This document shows positions 1 through 9,294 of a stretch of DNA of 39,483 nt, piece by piece. Within the stretch, counting starts at the first letter, position 1, and each line of letters begins with the position of its first letter. Both the position numbers and the translations under genes were made by a program. The notes under the pieces are model-generated. The model saw only the letters and a program-made list of their open reading frames with translations, was not told the DNA's origin and made no database searches. The stretch comes from Gammaproteobacteria bacterium (lineage in GTDB: Bacteria; Pseudomonadota; Gammaproteobacteria; Pseudomonadales; PIVM01), in assembly GCA_003353945.1 (NCBI GenBank), contig PIVM01000037.1, forward strand, positions 1-39,483. The letters run 5' to 3'.

Positions 1-379
1 AACGACCTCGGCAGACGATCGAGTAACTCCCACAAACCGGGAGATGAATGACTTGCCGCCGTCTCAGTACCCGGTTTTACTTCAACATCTAAAACTAATC
101 GTAAGTTGGCTATCATATATGGTAGGTATGGGAGGGTCGTCGCCCAGGCTTATGGGGATTGTAGCCTACCGTGGCACCTTCTTGGTGGTCATAAAGTGGT
201 TTTACCGTCACGTCAGAATCAAGAATCCAGGGTTGCGATAGCAGTGGCTCATAGCAACGTTGTAAATGGTTTTGTAGCCAATCAATGCCTTCTTCTTCAT
301 CCATTTTTTTGTCAATTGGCATGGCAATTATCTTTTTAATTCCTCGGGTTAGGCCATTTTGACATTGTTCACCGCTAGT
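1..379 (-). pseudogene. DDE transposase remnant, frameshifted, runs off the left edge
   Basis: Minus-strand translation gives two adjoining pieces of one transposase in different frames. The first (379 to 113) contains the stretches ILDSDVTVKPLYDHQEGA and GYNPHKPGRRPSHTYH, typical of DDE transposases in the IS4/IS1380 superfamily. It hits a stop at 113-115. The second piece resumes in another frame at about 118 with MIANLRLVLDVEVKPGTE and runs to base 1. A small deletion near 113-118 explains the shift, and the extra Arg in PGRRPSH is a second scar. The upstream frame is closed by a stop at 380-382, so the N-terminal part is also missing or shifted. The reading direction and motifs are clear; the exact IS family is not. 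Confidence 0.75.
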
Positions 380-463
380 TCAACTGAGTTTTTTAGGTTG
401 ATGGTTTTCACAATTCCTACACTAATCAAAGAACAGACAATGATATGTTTTACCTTCAAACAT

Positions 464-493
464 AAAAAAGCCGCGACAAGTCGCAGCTTTTTT
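464..493 (-). terminator. Intrinsic terminator of the first DUF1329 gene
   Basis: An A-rich left arm, an imperfect stem (AAAAAAGC then GCGA, one mismatch, loop CAAG) and a run of six T sit 18 bases beyond the stop of the gene at 511. The symmetric A and T tracts would let it work on both strands. A closely similar structure follows the paralogue. Confidence 0.75.
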
Positions 494-510
494 ATGCCTT
501 CGCTGATCGC

Positions 511-1896
511 TTAACGTCGGCCCAGCTTACGCAGATTCTGTGGTGTATAGTATTTCATACCCAGTGGTTCACGATCCCATTTATCCGGCCGTGTTTCGTT
601 TACCGTTCGAATGGATACATAGGCACCCGATTGCAAATCATGGAACATCTGTCCCCTGGCAAGATAACCCTTAACGTAAAAATCATAAACCGTGTTCATT
701 ATAGAGGTGCGCCACAGCTCACCACGACCATCGTAATTTTCAGTCATAACAAACTGCCAGCTATCTTCATCAATATACATACGACGTTTAGCATAAACGT
801 GTCTTGCTCCCTCCTTCAGATTGGCCTCCACCACCCAGCATCGTCGCAATTCGTAGCGCATCCAATCTGGATTAGCATGCCCCGGCGGTAACAATTCCTT
901 GTATTTCACATTGGGGTCATCAAATTTATAGGCATGGAATGGAACATACATTTCTTTCTTGCCCACTAAAGTCCACTCATAACGATCCAAGGCACCGTTA
1001 AAGCCTAAAGTATCATCAATAGTCAACAAACCACCAGGACCATCCGGCGTATCGTAACCAACAGTTGGCGCGCGACGCACACGACGTGACCCAGGCATAT
1101 AAATCCATGCCTTACGTTTATGAGAGATGGCATCCAGAGGTTCATTGATGATGGTCAACTGTCCTTTTGATCGTGCTGGTGCCGTTATCTCAGCCAAAAC
1201 TCCGGCTGCGTTGATACTGATTTCCTCATCCATCAAGCCTACCTTGTTTTTTGGATTAGCCCACGGATAGTCGGCGAATATTCGCTGTTGGCGGGTTAGC
1301 ACATTACCATTTGGGTACACTGCAACATCGTCACGCAAAGAATCTTCCCGCCAAGCCGGCATAATAACTCGGCCATTCATGATAACTTCAGGAGCCGAAG
1401 CGGGAATCGGGAATGGTGCACCGCCAGTGAAGTTTCTAATGTTATCAGGGCCTTCAACCAATTCAGAGTGTGTTGCGTTAAACCAAGTTCGATCTTCATG
1501 TAACTGGTTATAACGCCCATCACGATGCGTCGGATAAACCGGTATATTGAAGGAGTCTGGATATTTTGTCAGCATAGCCTTCTGGCCTACAGAAAGCTTG
1601 TCGGCGTATTTTTCCATATTTTTTGCGGTGATGGTGAACAATACCTTGTCATCACCATAAGGATTTGGCAATACATCGCCACTGCCGGCCCACTGTAATC
1701 CGGCAGGTAAGCCTCGCATAGATCCAGTCCATGCCGGTATAGAACCATCAGCATTACCGGCAATTTCCGCCCCCATTGGTGACAGCTCTTTCTTTAACCG
1801 CTCACGTTCTTGCTCTGATACTTTAGCGTTGACCAAGCCTGGCAAGGTAGTACATACCCCCACCAAACCAACTGCTATCATGTGTTTTATTTTCAT
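511..1896 (-). CDS. DUF1329 domain-containing protein (copy 1)
   Basis: A 461-residue protein with a Sec signal peptide (positively charged start, hydrophobic core, cleavage probably after GLVNA near residue 24) followed by one long DUF1329 domain. DUF1329 proteins are periplasmic or outer-membrane associated and resemble the LolA/LolB lipoprotein-carrier fold; their substrate is not established. The Cys near residue 15 is not in a proper lipobox, so I do not call it a lipoprotein. It aligns without gaps to the protein at 3057-4442, roughly 85-90% identical by eye, and the 90 or so bases upstream are also conserved between the copies. It stands as a single gene with its own terminator. DUF1329 genes usually sit next to DUF1302, YCF48 and MMPL genes; the last two are present at 5.1-8.8 kb, DUF1302 is not seen. 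Confidence 0.9.
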   Translation of the reverse strand: MKIKHMIAVGLVGVCTTLPGLVNAKVSEQERERLKKELSPMGAEIAGNADGSIPAWTGSMRGLPAGLQWAGSGDVLPNPYGDDKVLFTITAKNMEKYADKLSVGQKAMLTKYPDSFNIPVYPTHRDGRYNQLHEDRTWFNATHSELVEGPDNIRNFTGGAPFPIPASAPEVIMNGRVIMPAWREDSLRDDVAVYPNGNVLTRQQRIFADYPWANPKNKVGLMDEEISINAAGVLAEITAPARSKGQLTIINEPLDAISHKRKAWIYMPGSRRVRRAPTVGYDTPDGPGGLLTIDDTLGFNGALDRYEWTLVGKKEMYVPFHAYKFDDPNVKYKELLPPGHANPDWMRYELRRCWVVEANLKEGARHVYAKRRMYIDEDSWQFVMTENYDGRGELWRTSIMNTVYDFYVKGYLARGQMFHDLQSGAYVSIRTVNETRPDKWDREPLGMKYYTPQNLRKLGRR

Positions 1897-1985
1897 ATTT
1901 GCACACTCACTCTATGCTAAGGGGTTAGTTTTCCAAAGTTAATCCAATGTGTCTTAACAGGTCTTATCTCTTTTTGTTATTTTGT
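1897..1985 (-). promoter_or_regulatory. Upstream block shared with the DUF1329 paralogue
   Basis: This stretch matches 4443-4531 with only a handful of differences, up to about the T-rich block reading CTTATCTCTTTTTG on the plus strand. It therefore probably holds the promoter and ribosome binding region of both DUF1329 genes. No strong sigma-70 hexamer pair is obvious, so a dedicated activator or another sigma factor is possible. Confidence 0.5.
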
Positions 1986-2016
1986 TACCTAATTACCACT
2001 TAAGCTAAGCTTAGTT

Positions 2017-2220
2017 TCAGGAGCTTTTCCGACATCGGCGGTATTCTGAGGGTGACATAAGTTTGGTGATGACAACGATTGCATAGCTGAAGCTTGCGGC
2101 TAGCTGACTGCATTTATCGTAACCGCAGTATGGGCACTGAATCATATTCCGCCATATCCATGCGAACAATGCATCGAAATATTGCTCATCGGCACCGTAT
2201 TGTTTAAGAAATTTACTCAA
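2017..2220 (-). pseudogene. IS1595-type transposase N-terminal remnant
   Basis: The minus-strand frame starts MSKFLKQYGADEQYFDAL and continues to CPYCGYDKCSQL. This is the N-terminal layout of IS1595-family transposases (acidic YG-x-EEQ-like segment, then a zinc ribbon). The second Cys pair is not in this frame: a different frame reads LCNRCHHQTYVT (codons at about 2090-2055), the expected second half of the ribbon. A frameshift near 2090 thus inactivates it, and nothing recognisable of the DDE core follows. The fragment lies between the two DUF1329 copies. Confidence 0.7.
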
Positions 2221-3011
2221 ACTGATACCTTTCTAAAAATTGCACACTGATTGCATCCCATGCTTTTTCCTTTATAAATCAACCACCCACACTGGAGTTA
2301 TGCACAGTTTAGCAGAGCCTAACAACAGTGAAAGTTAGGAATACGTATGTCTTATTATCAAATTATATCGTCTTTAAACAATGCCAAAGAAAAGCGATTT
2401 GACGTGCCCCAATCAACTGCAATCTATTTTCTTATTTGAATTCTTTTCATCTATCAGTTTTCAGGTTCTCACTACTAATTACATCTAACGTATTTTTGTT
2501 TTTTTCGCTTATTTCAATCTCTTGTCTGTGATGCTTGTAATGTGCCTCAATCAGTTCGATAAGACTAAACAGCGTTAGTCATTATAACCATGACAAACTG
2601 ACGAGCTAATATTTTTTTTGACTAAAAAAACTTTCGCGTATGTTAGTCTAAGCATGATTATTTTGATGTTCATTCCTTATCTTTTCTTGAATTTCCATTC
2701 AACTATATGCGTTTTTGCTTTGATTGCCTTTACATTACAGCAGCTATTGGCAACCTTGCCTTGGAGAAATTCTACTCGTGGAGGGCATAACTTGCAGAAT
2801 CTACAACACAACACATGATGTCTAGGATGATGTTACGTCTGAAGCAAAAGCACATCGCTTGCATTACCTAGCACAAGTACTCACACAAAAACGCTGGAGA
2901 AATTTGGTCAACGCGCGAATTTGAAAAACCCATGATCCGGGGAAGTCGTTGAGCTCCCTGTAGCAACCTATACCAAATTTACGACGATAGCTTTCGCAAT
3001 CTTCAGATAAT
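2221..3011. other. Non-coding spacer between the DUF1329 copies
   Basis: No convincing gene. A short plus-strand frame at 2618-2818 with a TTG start encodes one hydrophobic segment and then low-complexity polar sequence. It has no convincing ribosome binding site and no recognisable family, so I do not annotate it. The rest is AT-rich, probably decayed mobile-element DNA given the transposase scar at its edge. Confidence 0.5.
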
Positions 3012-3039
3012 AAAAAACCGCGACAAGGCGCGGTTTTTT
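3012..3039 (-). terminator. Intrinsic terminator of the second DUF1329 gene
   Basis: A perfect 11-bp stem (AAAAAACCGCG with its complement) around a 6-base loop, with a T run on either strand, starts 18 bases after the stop of the gene at 3057. Position and layout match the terminator at 464-493. Confidence 0.85.
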
Positions 3040-3056
3040 TTGCCTCCGCTTATCGC

Positions 3057-4442
3057 TTAACGTCGACCCAGCTTACGCAGGTTCTGTGGTGTATAGTATT
3101 TCTTACCCAGAGGCTCAAGATCATATTTATCTGGCCGAGTTTCGTTTATTAGTCGAATTGCCACATAGGCGCCCGACTGCAAATCATGAAACATCTGCGA
3201 CCTGGCAACATATCCTTTGACATGATAATCGTAAACCGTATTCAGTATGGATGTACGCCACAACTCACCACGACCATCATAATTTTCAGTCATAACAAAC
3301 TGCCAGCTGTCTTCATCCAGATACATACGGCGCTTGGCGTAGACGTGTCTTGCTCCCTCTTTCAGATTGGCCTCTACTACCCAAACACGACGCAATTCAT
3401 AACGCATCCAACCCGGATTGGCATGCCCCTTAAGCAACAATTCCTTGTATTTAACGTTAGGGTCATCAAATTTGTAAGTATGGAAAGGGATAAATACCTC
3501 TTTTTTACCCAACAACTTCCACTCGTAACGATCAAGAGCACCGTTAAAGCCCAAGGTGTCGTCAATGGTTAACAAACCCCCTGGCCCATCCGGCGTATCG
3601 TAACCAACAGTTGGCGCGCGACGCACACGACGTGACCCAGGCATATATATCCATGCCTTTCGAGCATGTGAGACGGCATCCAATGGCTCATTGATGACAG
3701 TCAATTGCCCTTTTGATCGAGCGGGCGCTGTGACCTCAGCCAAAACTCCAGCTGCGTTGATACTGATTTCTTCGTCCATCATGCCCACTTTGTTTTTTGG
3801 ATTAGCCCAAAAATAATCGGCAAATATGCGCTGTTGACGTGTCAGTGTATTGCCATTGGGGTAGACCGCAATATCGTCTCGTAATGAGTCTTCCCGCCAT
3901 GCTGGCATAATAACCCGACCATTCATAATAACTTCAGGGGCCGAAGCAGGGATTGGAAATGGCGCGCCGCCAGTATAAAACCGGATATTATCAGGGCCAT
4001 CAACCAGTTCAGTGTGCGTTGCATTAAACCAGGTGCGATCTTCAGTTAACTGGTTGTAGCGACCATCACGATGCGTAGGATAAACGGGTATTTTGAAGGT
4101 GTCAGGGTATTTTTTCAGCATCGCCTTTTGCCCCACAGAGAGCTTATCGGCGTATTTATCCATATTTTCTGCAGTGACGGCAAACAGCACTTTATCATCC
4201 CCATAGGGATCTGGATTTATATCACCACTACCTGACCACTGTAATCCAGCGGGTAAGCCCCGCATACTTCCCGTCCAGGCTGGTATGGAACCGTCGGCAT
4301 TACCGGCAATTTCCGCTCCTATCGGTGATAGATCTTTCTTTAACCGCTCACGCTCTTCCTCTGATACTTTAGCGTTCACCAGGCCAGGTAAGGTAGTACA
4401 CACCCCCACCAGACCAACCGCTATCATGCATTTAATTCTCAT
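3057..4442 (-). CDS. DUF1329 domain-containing protein (copy 2)
   Basis: A 461-residue paralogue of the protein at 511-1896, same length and no alignment gaps. The signal peptide is almost identical (MRIKCMIAVGLVGVC start). Most substitutions are conservative (K/R, E/D, I/V), which suggests both copies are under purifying selection rather than one being a dying duplicate. Strongly conserved blocks such as AWIYMPGSRRVRRAP and TPDGPGGLLTIDDTLGFNGA are identical. Function is unknown; periplasmic or outer-membrane lipid or hydrophobic-ligand handling is the usual speculation from the LolB-like fold. The gene has its own terminator and the shared upstream block, so it is probably monocistronic. 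Confidence 0.9.
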   Translation of the reverse strand: MRIKCMIAVGLVGVCTTLPGLVNAKVSEEERERLKKDLSPIGAEIAGNADGSIPAWTGSMRGLPAGLQWSGSGDINPDPYGDDKVLFAVTAENMDKYADKLSVGQKAMLKKYPDTFKIPVYPTHRDGRYNQLTEDRTWFNATHTELVDGPDNIRFYTGGAPFPIPASAPEVIMNGRVIMPAWREDSLRDDIAVYPNGNTLTRQQRIFADYFWANPKNKVGMMDEEISINAAGVLAEVTAPARSKGQLTVINEPLDAVSHARKAWIYMPGSRRVRRAPTVGYDTPDGPGGLLTIDDTLGFNGALDRYEWKLLGKKEVFIPFHTYKFDDPNVKYKELLLKGHANPGWMRYELRRVWVVEANLKEGARHVYAKRRMYLDEDSWQFVMTENYDGRGELWRTSILNTVYDYHVKGYVARSQMFHDLQSGAYVAIRLINETRPDKYDLEPLGKKYYTPQNLRKLGRR

Positions 4443-4531
4443 GTTTGCACACTCACTCTATGCTAAGGGGTTAGTTTTCCATAGTTAATCCAATCAGTCT
4501 TAACCGGTCTTATCTCTTTTTGTTATTTTTC
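4443..4531 (-). promoter_or_regulatory. Upstream block shared with the DUF1329 paralogue
   Basis: Near-identical to 1897-1985, including TGCACACTCACTCTATGC next to the start codon and the T-rich block at the far end. Conservation stops abruptly after this point, marking the end of the duplicated unit. Confidence 0.5.
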
Positions 4532-5131
4532 ATGTCGTTATTATACTCCGCAGCTACATAAAAAAAAGAGAAAAGCTAGTTTTACACTACACAACATATA
4601 GACAAAATATAGATTTTGTAGCCACTCCCCAGTGTATCTTCTTTTGGGTTACAGAGAATTGCGCCACATCCGGTTTTATGATGACGATCGCGCATATTGG
4701 GCTTAAAAAAGCTGCCTGACGTGGCAATGGTTTTGCCTTGACGATCACAACGTGATTATTTTGAACTGAAATAAAATCCTAAATCTTGGAGGAACAAACG
4801 TCATTTTGTTGTTATGCGCCGTGCAGGCTATATTCAACAATAGGCACCATTCAACTCGACTTCTTTATACCATTCGACTACCAGTGGAAGCCCAAGAAAT
4901 TGCGCAATTATTGAACAGTCTTGAGAAAGTGGCATGGCCCTAGCGCGGCAATTTAATGCAACGATAGAGTACTGTTATCGTCTTTGTACAGCCCTTTGTC
5001 TGATCAAAACTTCCAATCATTTAGATTTGTTAAACATTCTAAAATTGCACCTTTTTTAATATTCCGACTATGGGACTCAGCAATAAGCCCAACAACGTCA
5101 AACAAACGCCAAAGGCAGTCGAATTGGCACC
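4532..5131. other. Intergenic region with no recognisable gene
   Basis: About 600 bp between the second DUF1329 gene and the MMPL gene. Short open stretches on the plus strand near 4655-4705 and 4800-4940 look vaguely protein-like but have no start, no proper ribosome binding site and no family I recognise. No terminator hairpin for the MMPL gene was seen. Confidence 0.4.
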
Positions 5132-7543
5132 TTACACCGCACCCGCTTTTTTGAGTTTTTTCGCTCCGATTTTAGCCTTTTTCTTTTCATCCTTGGCTCT
5201 AACTTTCTCCGGTTTGATGAGGAAGTGAGCTACAGCGGGTAACAACCAGAGAGCTCCCACCATGTTCCAAAGAAACATAAAGGTTAAGAGCTTACCCATA
5301 TCTGCTTGAAATTTAATCGGCGACCACATCCACGTTCCAACCCCAATGGCCAGGGTGACACCAGTAAAGGCCACGGCCTTTCCAGTGGTTTTTAATGTAC
5401 GCAGGTACGCCTCAGGCAAACTATGCCCTTCTTTAAGAAAGCCCTCCATACGACCATAGATATAGATGCCATAATCCACACCTACACCGACACCCAGCGC
5501 TATAACCGGCAAGGTAGCCACTTTCACCCCGATACCCAGGTGTGCCATCAAAGCCTGACAGAGAATGGATGTTAAACCTAGCGGAATAATAATGCAGGCA
5601 ACCGCTGAAAGGGAATTGAAGCTGAGGTATACCAGAAAACACACAACACCATACACAAGCCATAGCATGCGATTTTGGGAATTCTCGATTTCCTGATTGG
5701 TCGCTGCCTCCACGCCGGAATTACCAGATCCGAGTCTAAATCGAATACTATCGGTATCATTTTTTTCAGCAAACGCTTCTACGGCATTTACGATACGCGT
5801 TAGCGTTTCAGCTTTATGATCTGTCAGGAAAATCGCCACCGGTGCCAGGCTGCATTCGGTATTCACAAGCTGTGGCGGCACAGCAAAGAAAGTACTATCG
5901 ATCGCCCGCTGATTTCGCGGCAAGGTATTCCATTTGAGGTTGCCTTCGTTAAAACCCATTGTCACCTGTTTTGTTACATACACCAGAGAAACTGCAGACT
6001 GCACACCGGGAACATTTTCCATCTCCCAGGCAAAACGATCTACAGTCTCCATGTTCTCGTAAGTTGAACAGGCCTCATGATCAGTCTCCACCATAACAAG
6101 CAAAATATCGGAACTAGTAGCATAGTTAGCATTGATAAACTTGCTATCCAGATTATAAGTTGAGTTCGGTCGTAACTCCGGTGCACCTGCATCAAGATCA
6201 CCAATTTTCAACGATTGGCCAGCAATAATGCCAAAGCCGTAACCCAATATTGCGATCACCACAGAGATTTTAGCGTATTTTGGTTCGGCAAATTTTGCCA
6301 GAAAAGTCCAACTACGTGGTTCGCGACTTTTTCGATGCTGAATATGCCCAAGTGCATTTTTACTGATACCCACATAAGACATCAAAACCGGTAACAAAAC
6401 CAGATTAGTCAGAATGATAACGGCCACACCAATACTGGCACCAATGGCCAACTCCTTTATTACCCCTATCGGGATAATAATCAGGGTCATAAAACCCACT
6501 GCATCGCTGACCAATGCAGTCATGCCTGCAACATAGAGTATTCTGAACGCCCGTCGTGCAGCCATATGTGCATCATGACCATCGGCCATTTCTATAGATA
6601 TGGCATTTATTACTTGCACGCCATGGCTAACACCAATCGCAAACACCAGAAATGGTACTAGTACTGCGTAGGCATTTAAGCCGTAGCCAAATGTTGTCAA
6701 CAGGCCCAGTTGCCAGACAACGGCTATAGCGGAACAAAGCAAAGGCAGAAAAGTGCCAGAGATGCCTCGGGAATAAAAATACAATAAGCCCGCTGTCACA
6801 ATAATCGTAATAACAGCAAAGACTCCGATGAAAAAAAAGCCCTCTAGCAGATCACCTACAATCTTGGCAAATCCCACCATGTGAATTTTAATTTTATCGG
6901 AGCCGTACTTCTCTCGTATATTTTTTTCCAAAGCACGCGAAAACTCCAAATAATCGAGCTCCTCGCCCGTTTCCGGGTCAACATCAAACAGATTGGCTTC
7001 AACAATTGACGACTTGAAATTATCCGCCACCAAGCGCCCGACCTGACCTGAACGCAAAATATTTTTTCGCAGCTGTTCCAGACTTTCTTCCGATCCATCA
7101 TAGTTTTGCGGAATAACAACATTGCCGTCAAAACCCTGCTCGGTTACCTCAGTCCAACGAACATTCGGCGTCCATAAAGACTTCAATCCCCGTCGATCAA
7201 CACCCTTGATATAAAAAACTTCATCGTTGATTTTTTGCAGAGTCTCCATGTATTCCGCATCGAATATATCACCCTCAGCATTCTCCACAGAGATGGAAAT
7301 CGTTGTACCGCTGGCACCAAGCTCGTCAATGTGTTCCATCATCGCTTGGATATAGGGATGTTCCATCGGAATCATTTTTTCGAAGCTGGCATCAGGCTTC
7401 AATTTGGCCGTCTGGATACAGAAAATCACTGTAAGAACAATGAAGATACCGAGTAAAAAAGCCCGGTTATCAAATATTAAGCGCTCATATATTTTTGCTT
7501 CGTTGCCGTATTGGTAGCTGGTCAGGTTGTCGCCATTCGCCAT
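5132..7543 (-). CDS. RND-superfamily transporter, MMPL type
   Basis: An 803-residue inner-membrane protein with the two-fold RND layout: one helix at about residues 28-44, a periplasmic loop to about 225, five or so helices to about 400, then a second helix-loop-helices repeat ending near 770. A Lys/Ala-rich cytoplasmic tail follows. The second half carries the helix GVGVGVDYGIYIYGRME with the Asp-Tyr pair expected for proton relay. In the first half the equivalent position reads FAIGVSHGVQV, with Ser-His in place of Asp-Tyr. MMPL proteins export lipids or other hydrophobic molecules using the proton gradient. It lies 27 bp downstream of the YCF48-like gene and is almost certainly cotranscribed with it. 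The substrate cannot be told from the sequence. Confidence 0.88.
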   Translation of the reverse strand: MANGDNLTSYQYGNEAKIYERLIFDNRAFLLGIFIVLTVIFCIQTAKLKPDASFEKMIPMEHPYIQAMMEHIDELGASGTTISISVENAEGDIFDAEYMETLQKINDEVFYIKGVDRRGLKSLWTPNVRWTEVTEQGFDGNVVIPQNYDGSEESLEQLRKNILRSGQVGRLVADNFKSSIVEANLFDVDPETGEELDYLEFSRALEKNIREKYGSDKIKIHMVGFAKIVGDLLEGFFFIGVFAVITIIVTAGLLYFYSRGISGTFLPLLCSAIAVVWQLGLLTTFGYGLNAYAVLVPFLVFAIGVSHGVQVINAISIEMADGHDAHMAARRAFRILYVAGMTALVSDAVGFMTLIIIPIGVIKELAIGASIGVAVIILTNLVLLPVLMSYVGISKNALGHIQHRKSREPRSWTFLAKFAEPKYAKISVVIAILGYGFGIIAGQSLKIGDLDAGAPELRPNSTYNLDSKFINANYATSSDILLVMVETDHEACSTYENMETVDRFAWEMENVPGVQSAVSLVYVTKQVTMGFNEGNLKWNTLPRNQRAIDSTFFAVPPQLVNTECSLAPVAIFLTDHKAETLTRIVNAVEAFAEKNDTDSIRFRLGSGNSGVEAATNQEIENSQNRMLWLVYGVVCFLVYLSFNSLSAVACIIIPLGLTSILCQALMAHLGIGVKVATLPVIALGVGVGVDYGIYIYGRMEGFLKEGHSLPEAYLRTLKTTGKAVAFTGVTLAIGVGTWMWSPIKFQADMGKLLTFMFLWNMVGALWLLPAVAHFLIKPEKVRAKDEKKKAKIGAKKLKKAGAV

Positions 7544-7570
7544 CGAGTCTTTCTCCGTCGCTTATTATTG

Positions 7571-8764
7571 TTAACTGCCTGACGCAGCTTGATTTGTCTC
7601 ATCCTGGATCGTAATTTGATGTATCCCACCCATTCCAGCAGCAACATACTTGCTTTTCCCAATCTTGATAACGCTACTCAACCCCAGTCGATCACTTCGT
7701 TTAAAGGATGCGAAAGGCTTTTCCATGCCCTTGGCATGAGCAACTAGCCCACCGCTTCCTACTGCAACGATCTCACCATTGGCAGCAAGCCAGGCTCCGT
7801 TCAAGGTAGTATCTGTTGCGGCATCCACCTGTTCCCAATTCAATCCCTTATCCACCGAAATAAACGTGTTGCCACGCAAACCAAACGTCATCAACCGAGA
7901 AGCGTCCGCATCACCCACAAGTGAAAAAAGAGAACCGTCATAGGGCAGGTTACCTGCCTGCCAGTTTTCACCACCATCTAGGCTGCGAAAATTCATTGCA
8001 GCTTCACCAACAATAAATATCTCACCCGCACCACCTGCCGCAAGAGCATTAAGGTGCAGTTCATCCAGGTTATCCAGGCGGCTGGAATAATCCTGCCAGC
8101 TCTGCCCGCCATCCCTGGTATGAATAAACTGCCCAAAAGCACCAACCACCCAACCGTCTTTGCTTGAGGTAAAGAGAACATCCATAAATGGAGGTGTATT
8201 GACCGCCTCCTTCATCACAGATTCTGCATCCTCAAGATCGAGCTTTGCTTCTTCCAACTGCTCCTCTAAATCCTGGATCACCGAATCATCAGAATTACTG
8301 TTCATCGCGGCCTTAAGAGAATCAATCCGTTCGCGAATGGAAAGCGTATTCTCAATATTTTTCTTTTTTTGCTTTTCCAATCCATCATATTGTACAACCC
8401 AGTTTTCTCCGCCATCACTGGTCTGCAACACAAGACCATCGTGGCCAACAGCCCATCCATCTTTGCTATTAACAAAAGTGACAGCCGTTAGCATTTGCAG
8501 CGTTGGCACTTTCGCCTGCTGCCAACTATTTCCCTTGTTATCCGAGTAGAGTATATGCCCCCTTTCTCCAACTGCAACGAGACGCTCTCCCGCTCTTGCA
8601 ATATCCAACAGCAGGGATTTTGAAGCCTTTGGCAGGATAACTGAATAATCGGGAGGTGCCGCCTGGGCCTGAGAAAAACAGAAATAAGTGATAATAATAC
8701 TGACAAAAAGATTTTTTGTATGAGTCAAAACAACCCCTATCAGTCTGGATTCATTGAGTGCCAT
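7571..8764 (-). CDS. YCF48/BNR-repeat beta-propeller, exported
   Basis: A 397-residue protein with an N-terminal hydrophobic signal ending near AQAAPP (residue 37). It has repeated YCF48-type blades ending in DGGxxW-like motifs: DNKGNSW (75-81), SDGGENW (116-122), and later RDGGQSW, LDGGENW and DKGLNW. YCF48 is named for the photosystem II assembly factor HCF136, but non-phototrophs carry homologues beside MMPL transporters, where the role is unknown. A charged, heptad-rich insertion at about residues 129-188, with many Glu, Lys and Leu, interrupts the propeller and should form a coiled-coil hairpin. I chose the ATG at 8764, since the frame's first codon (8767) is TTG; an AGGAT element lies upstream. 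First gene of a two-gene unit with the transporter. Confidence 0.85.
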   Translation of the reverse strand: MALNESRLIGVVLTHTKNLFVSIIITYFCFSQAQAAPPDYSVILPKASKSLLLDIARAGERLVAVGERGHILYSDNKGNSWQQAKVPTLQMLTAVTFVNSKDGWAVGHDGLVLQTSDGGENWVVQYDGLEKQKKKNIENTLSIRERIDSLKAAMNSNSDDSVIQDLEEQLEEAKLDLEDAESVMKEAVNTPPFMDVLFTSSKDGWVVGAFGQFIHTRDGGQSWQDYSSRLDNLDELHLNALAAGGAGEIFIVGEAAMNFRSLDGGENWQAGNLPYDGSLFSLVGDADASRLMTFGLRGNTFISVDKGLNWEQVDAATDTTLNGAWLAANGEIVAVGSGGLVAHAKGMEKPFASFKRSDRLGLSSVIKIGKSKYVAAGMGGIHQITIQDETNQAASGS

Positions 8765-9294
8765 CAATAATGATCCTATCAGGTTTCTTATCTTTATCTA
8801 TTGTTATCGTTGTATTGAACAACTCTTAGCATAAACGATAGTCGATATTTACCGGTTTAAATATTGCACAAACAGGTTGAAGCAAAATAGCGAACTGGTG
8901 ATAAATCATTTTTTTCTTATTCCCTAAGAATGAAAGATGCCATTCAGTCCAAATCTACAACAAACACAACAGTCGATCATAATTCAAACAGACAAGCAGC
9001 CTCCATAGTGTTGATTACTCATCGTTTGAGTCAGCCAAAGAGTGCCGGATTATAAGCTAGAAGTCCATTCAAAGCGCAGTAGATTTAAAAAAAATCATGT
9101 AGGTAAATAAAATCATTGATTAATATAATAACCACATCAAAAAAACTGAGTAGTTTTTCAATCGCGCCAGTGTCTGTCGGTTATTTTTTAACCTCTTGTA
9201 ATATTTGCATTTAATCAATCGGAATTTGGAAAATAAACAGTGGCTAAAAATATAATTCAGATACGCCATATCAAGATATTACAACTCTCCTCAA
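8765..9294. other. Intergenic region upstream of the YCF48-MMPL unit
   Basis: About 530 AT-rich bases with no gene. It should contain the promoter of the YCF48-MMPL unit; a weak candidate on the minus strand is TTGTTC, 16 bases, then TAGATA, near 8789-8816. A small AT-rich inverted repeat (AAAAACT, 4 bases, AGTTTTT) lies at 9141-9158. Nothing else is recognised. Confidence 0.4.

Noticed and set aside
2618..2818. Possible small membrane protein on the plus strand
   Set aside because: TTG start, no ribosome binding site, a single hydrophobic patch in AT-rich DNA, and no recognisable family.
4790..4945. Short open stretch after a GGAGG on the plus strand
   Set aside because: No ATG/GTG at proper distance, only about 50 codons, no family; likely chance or very old debris.
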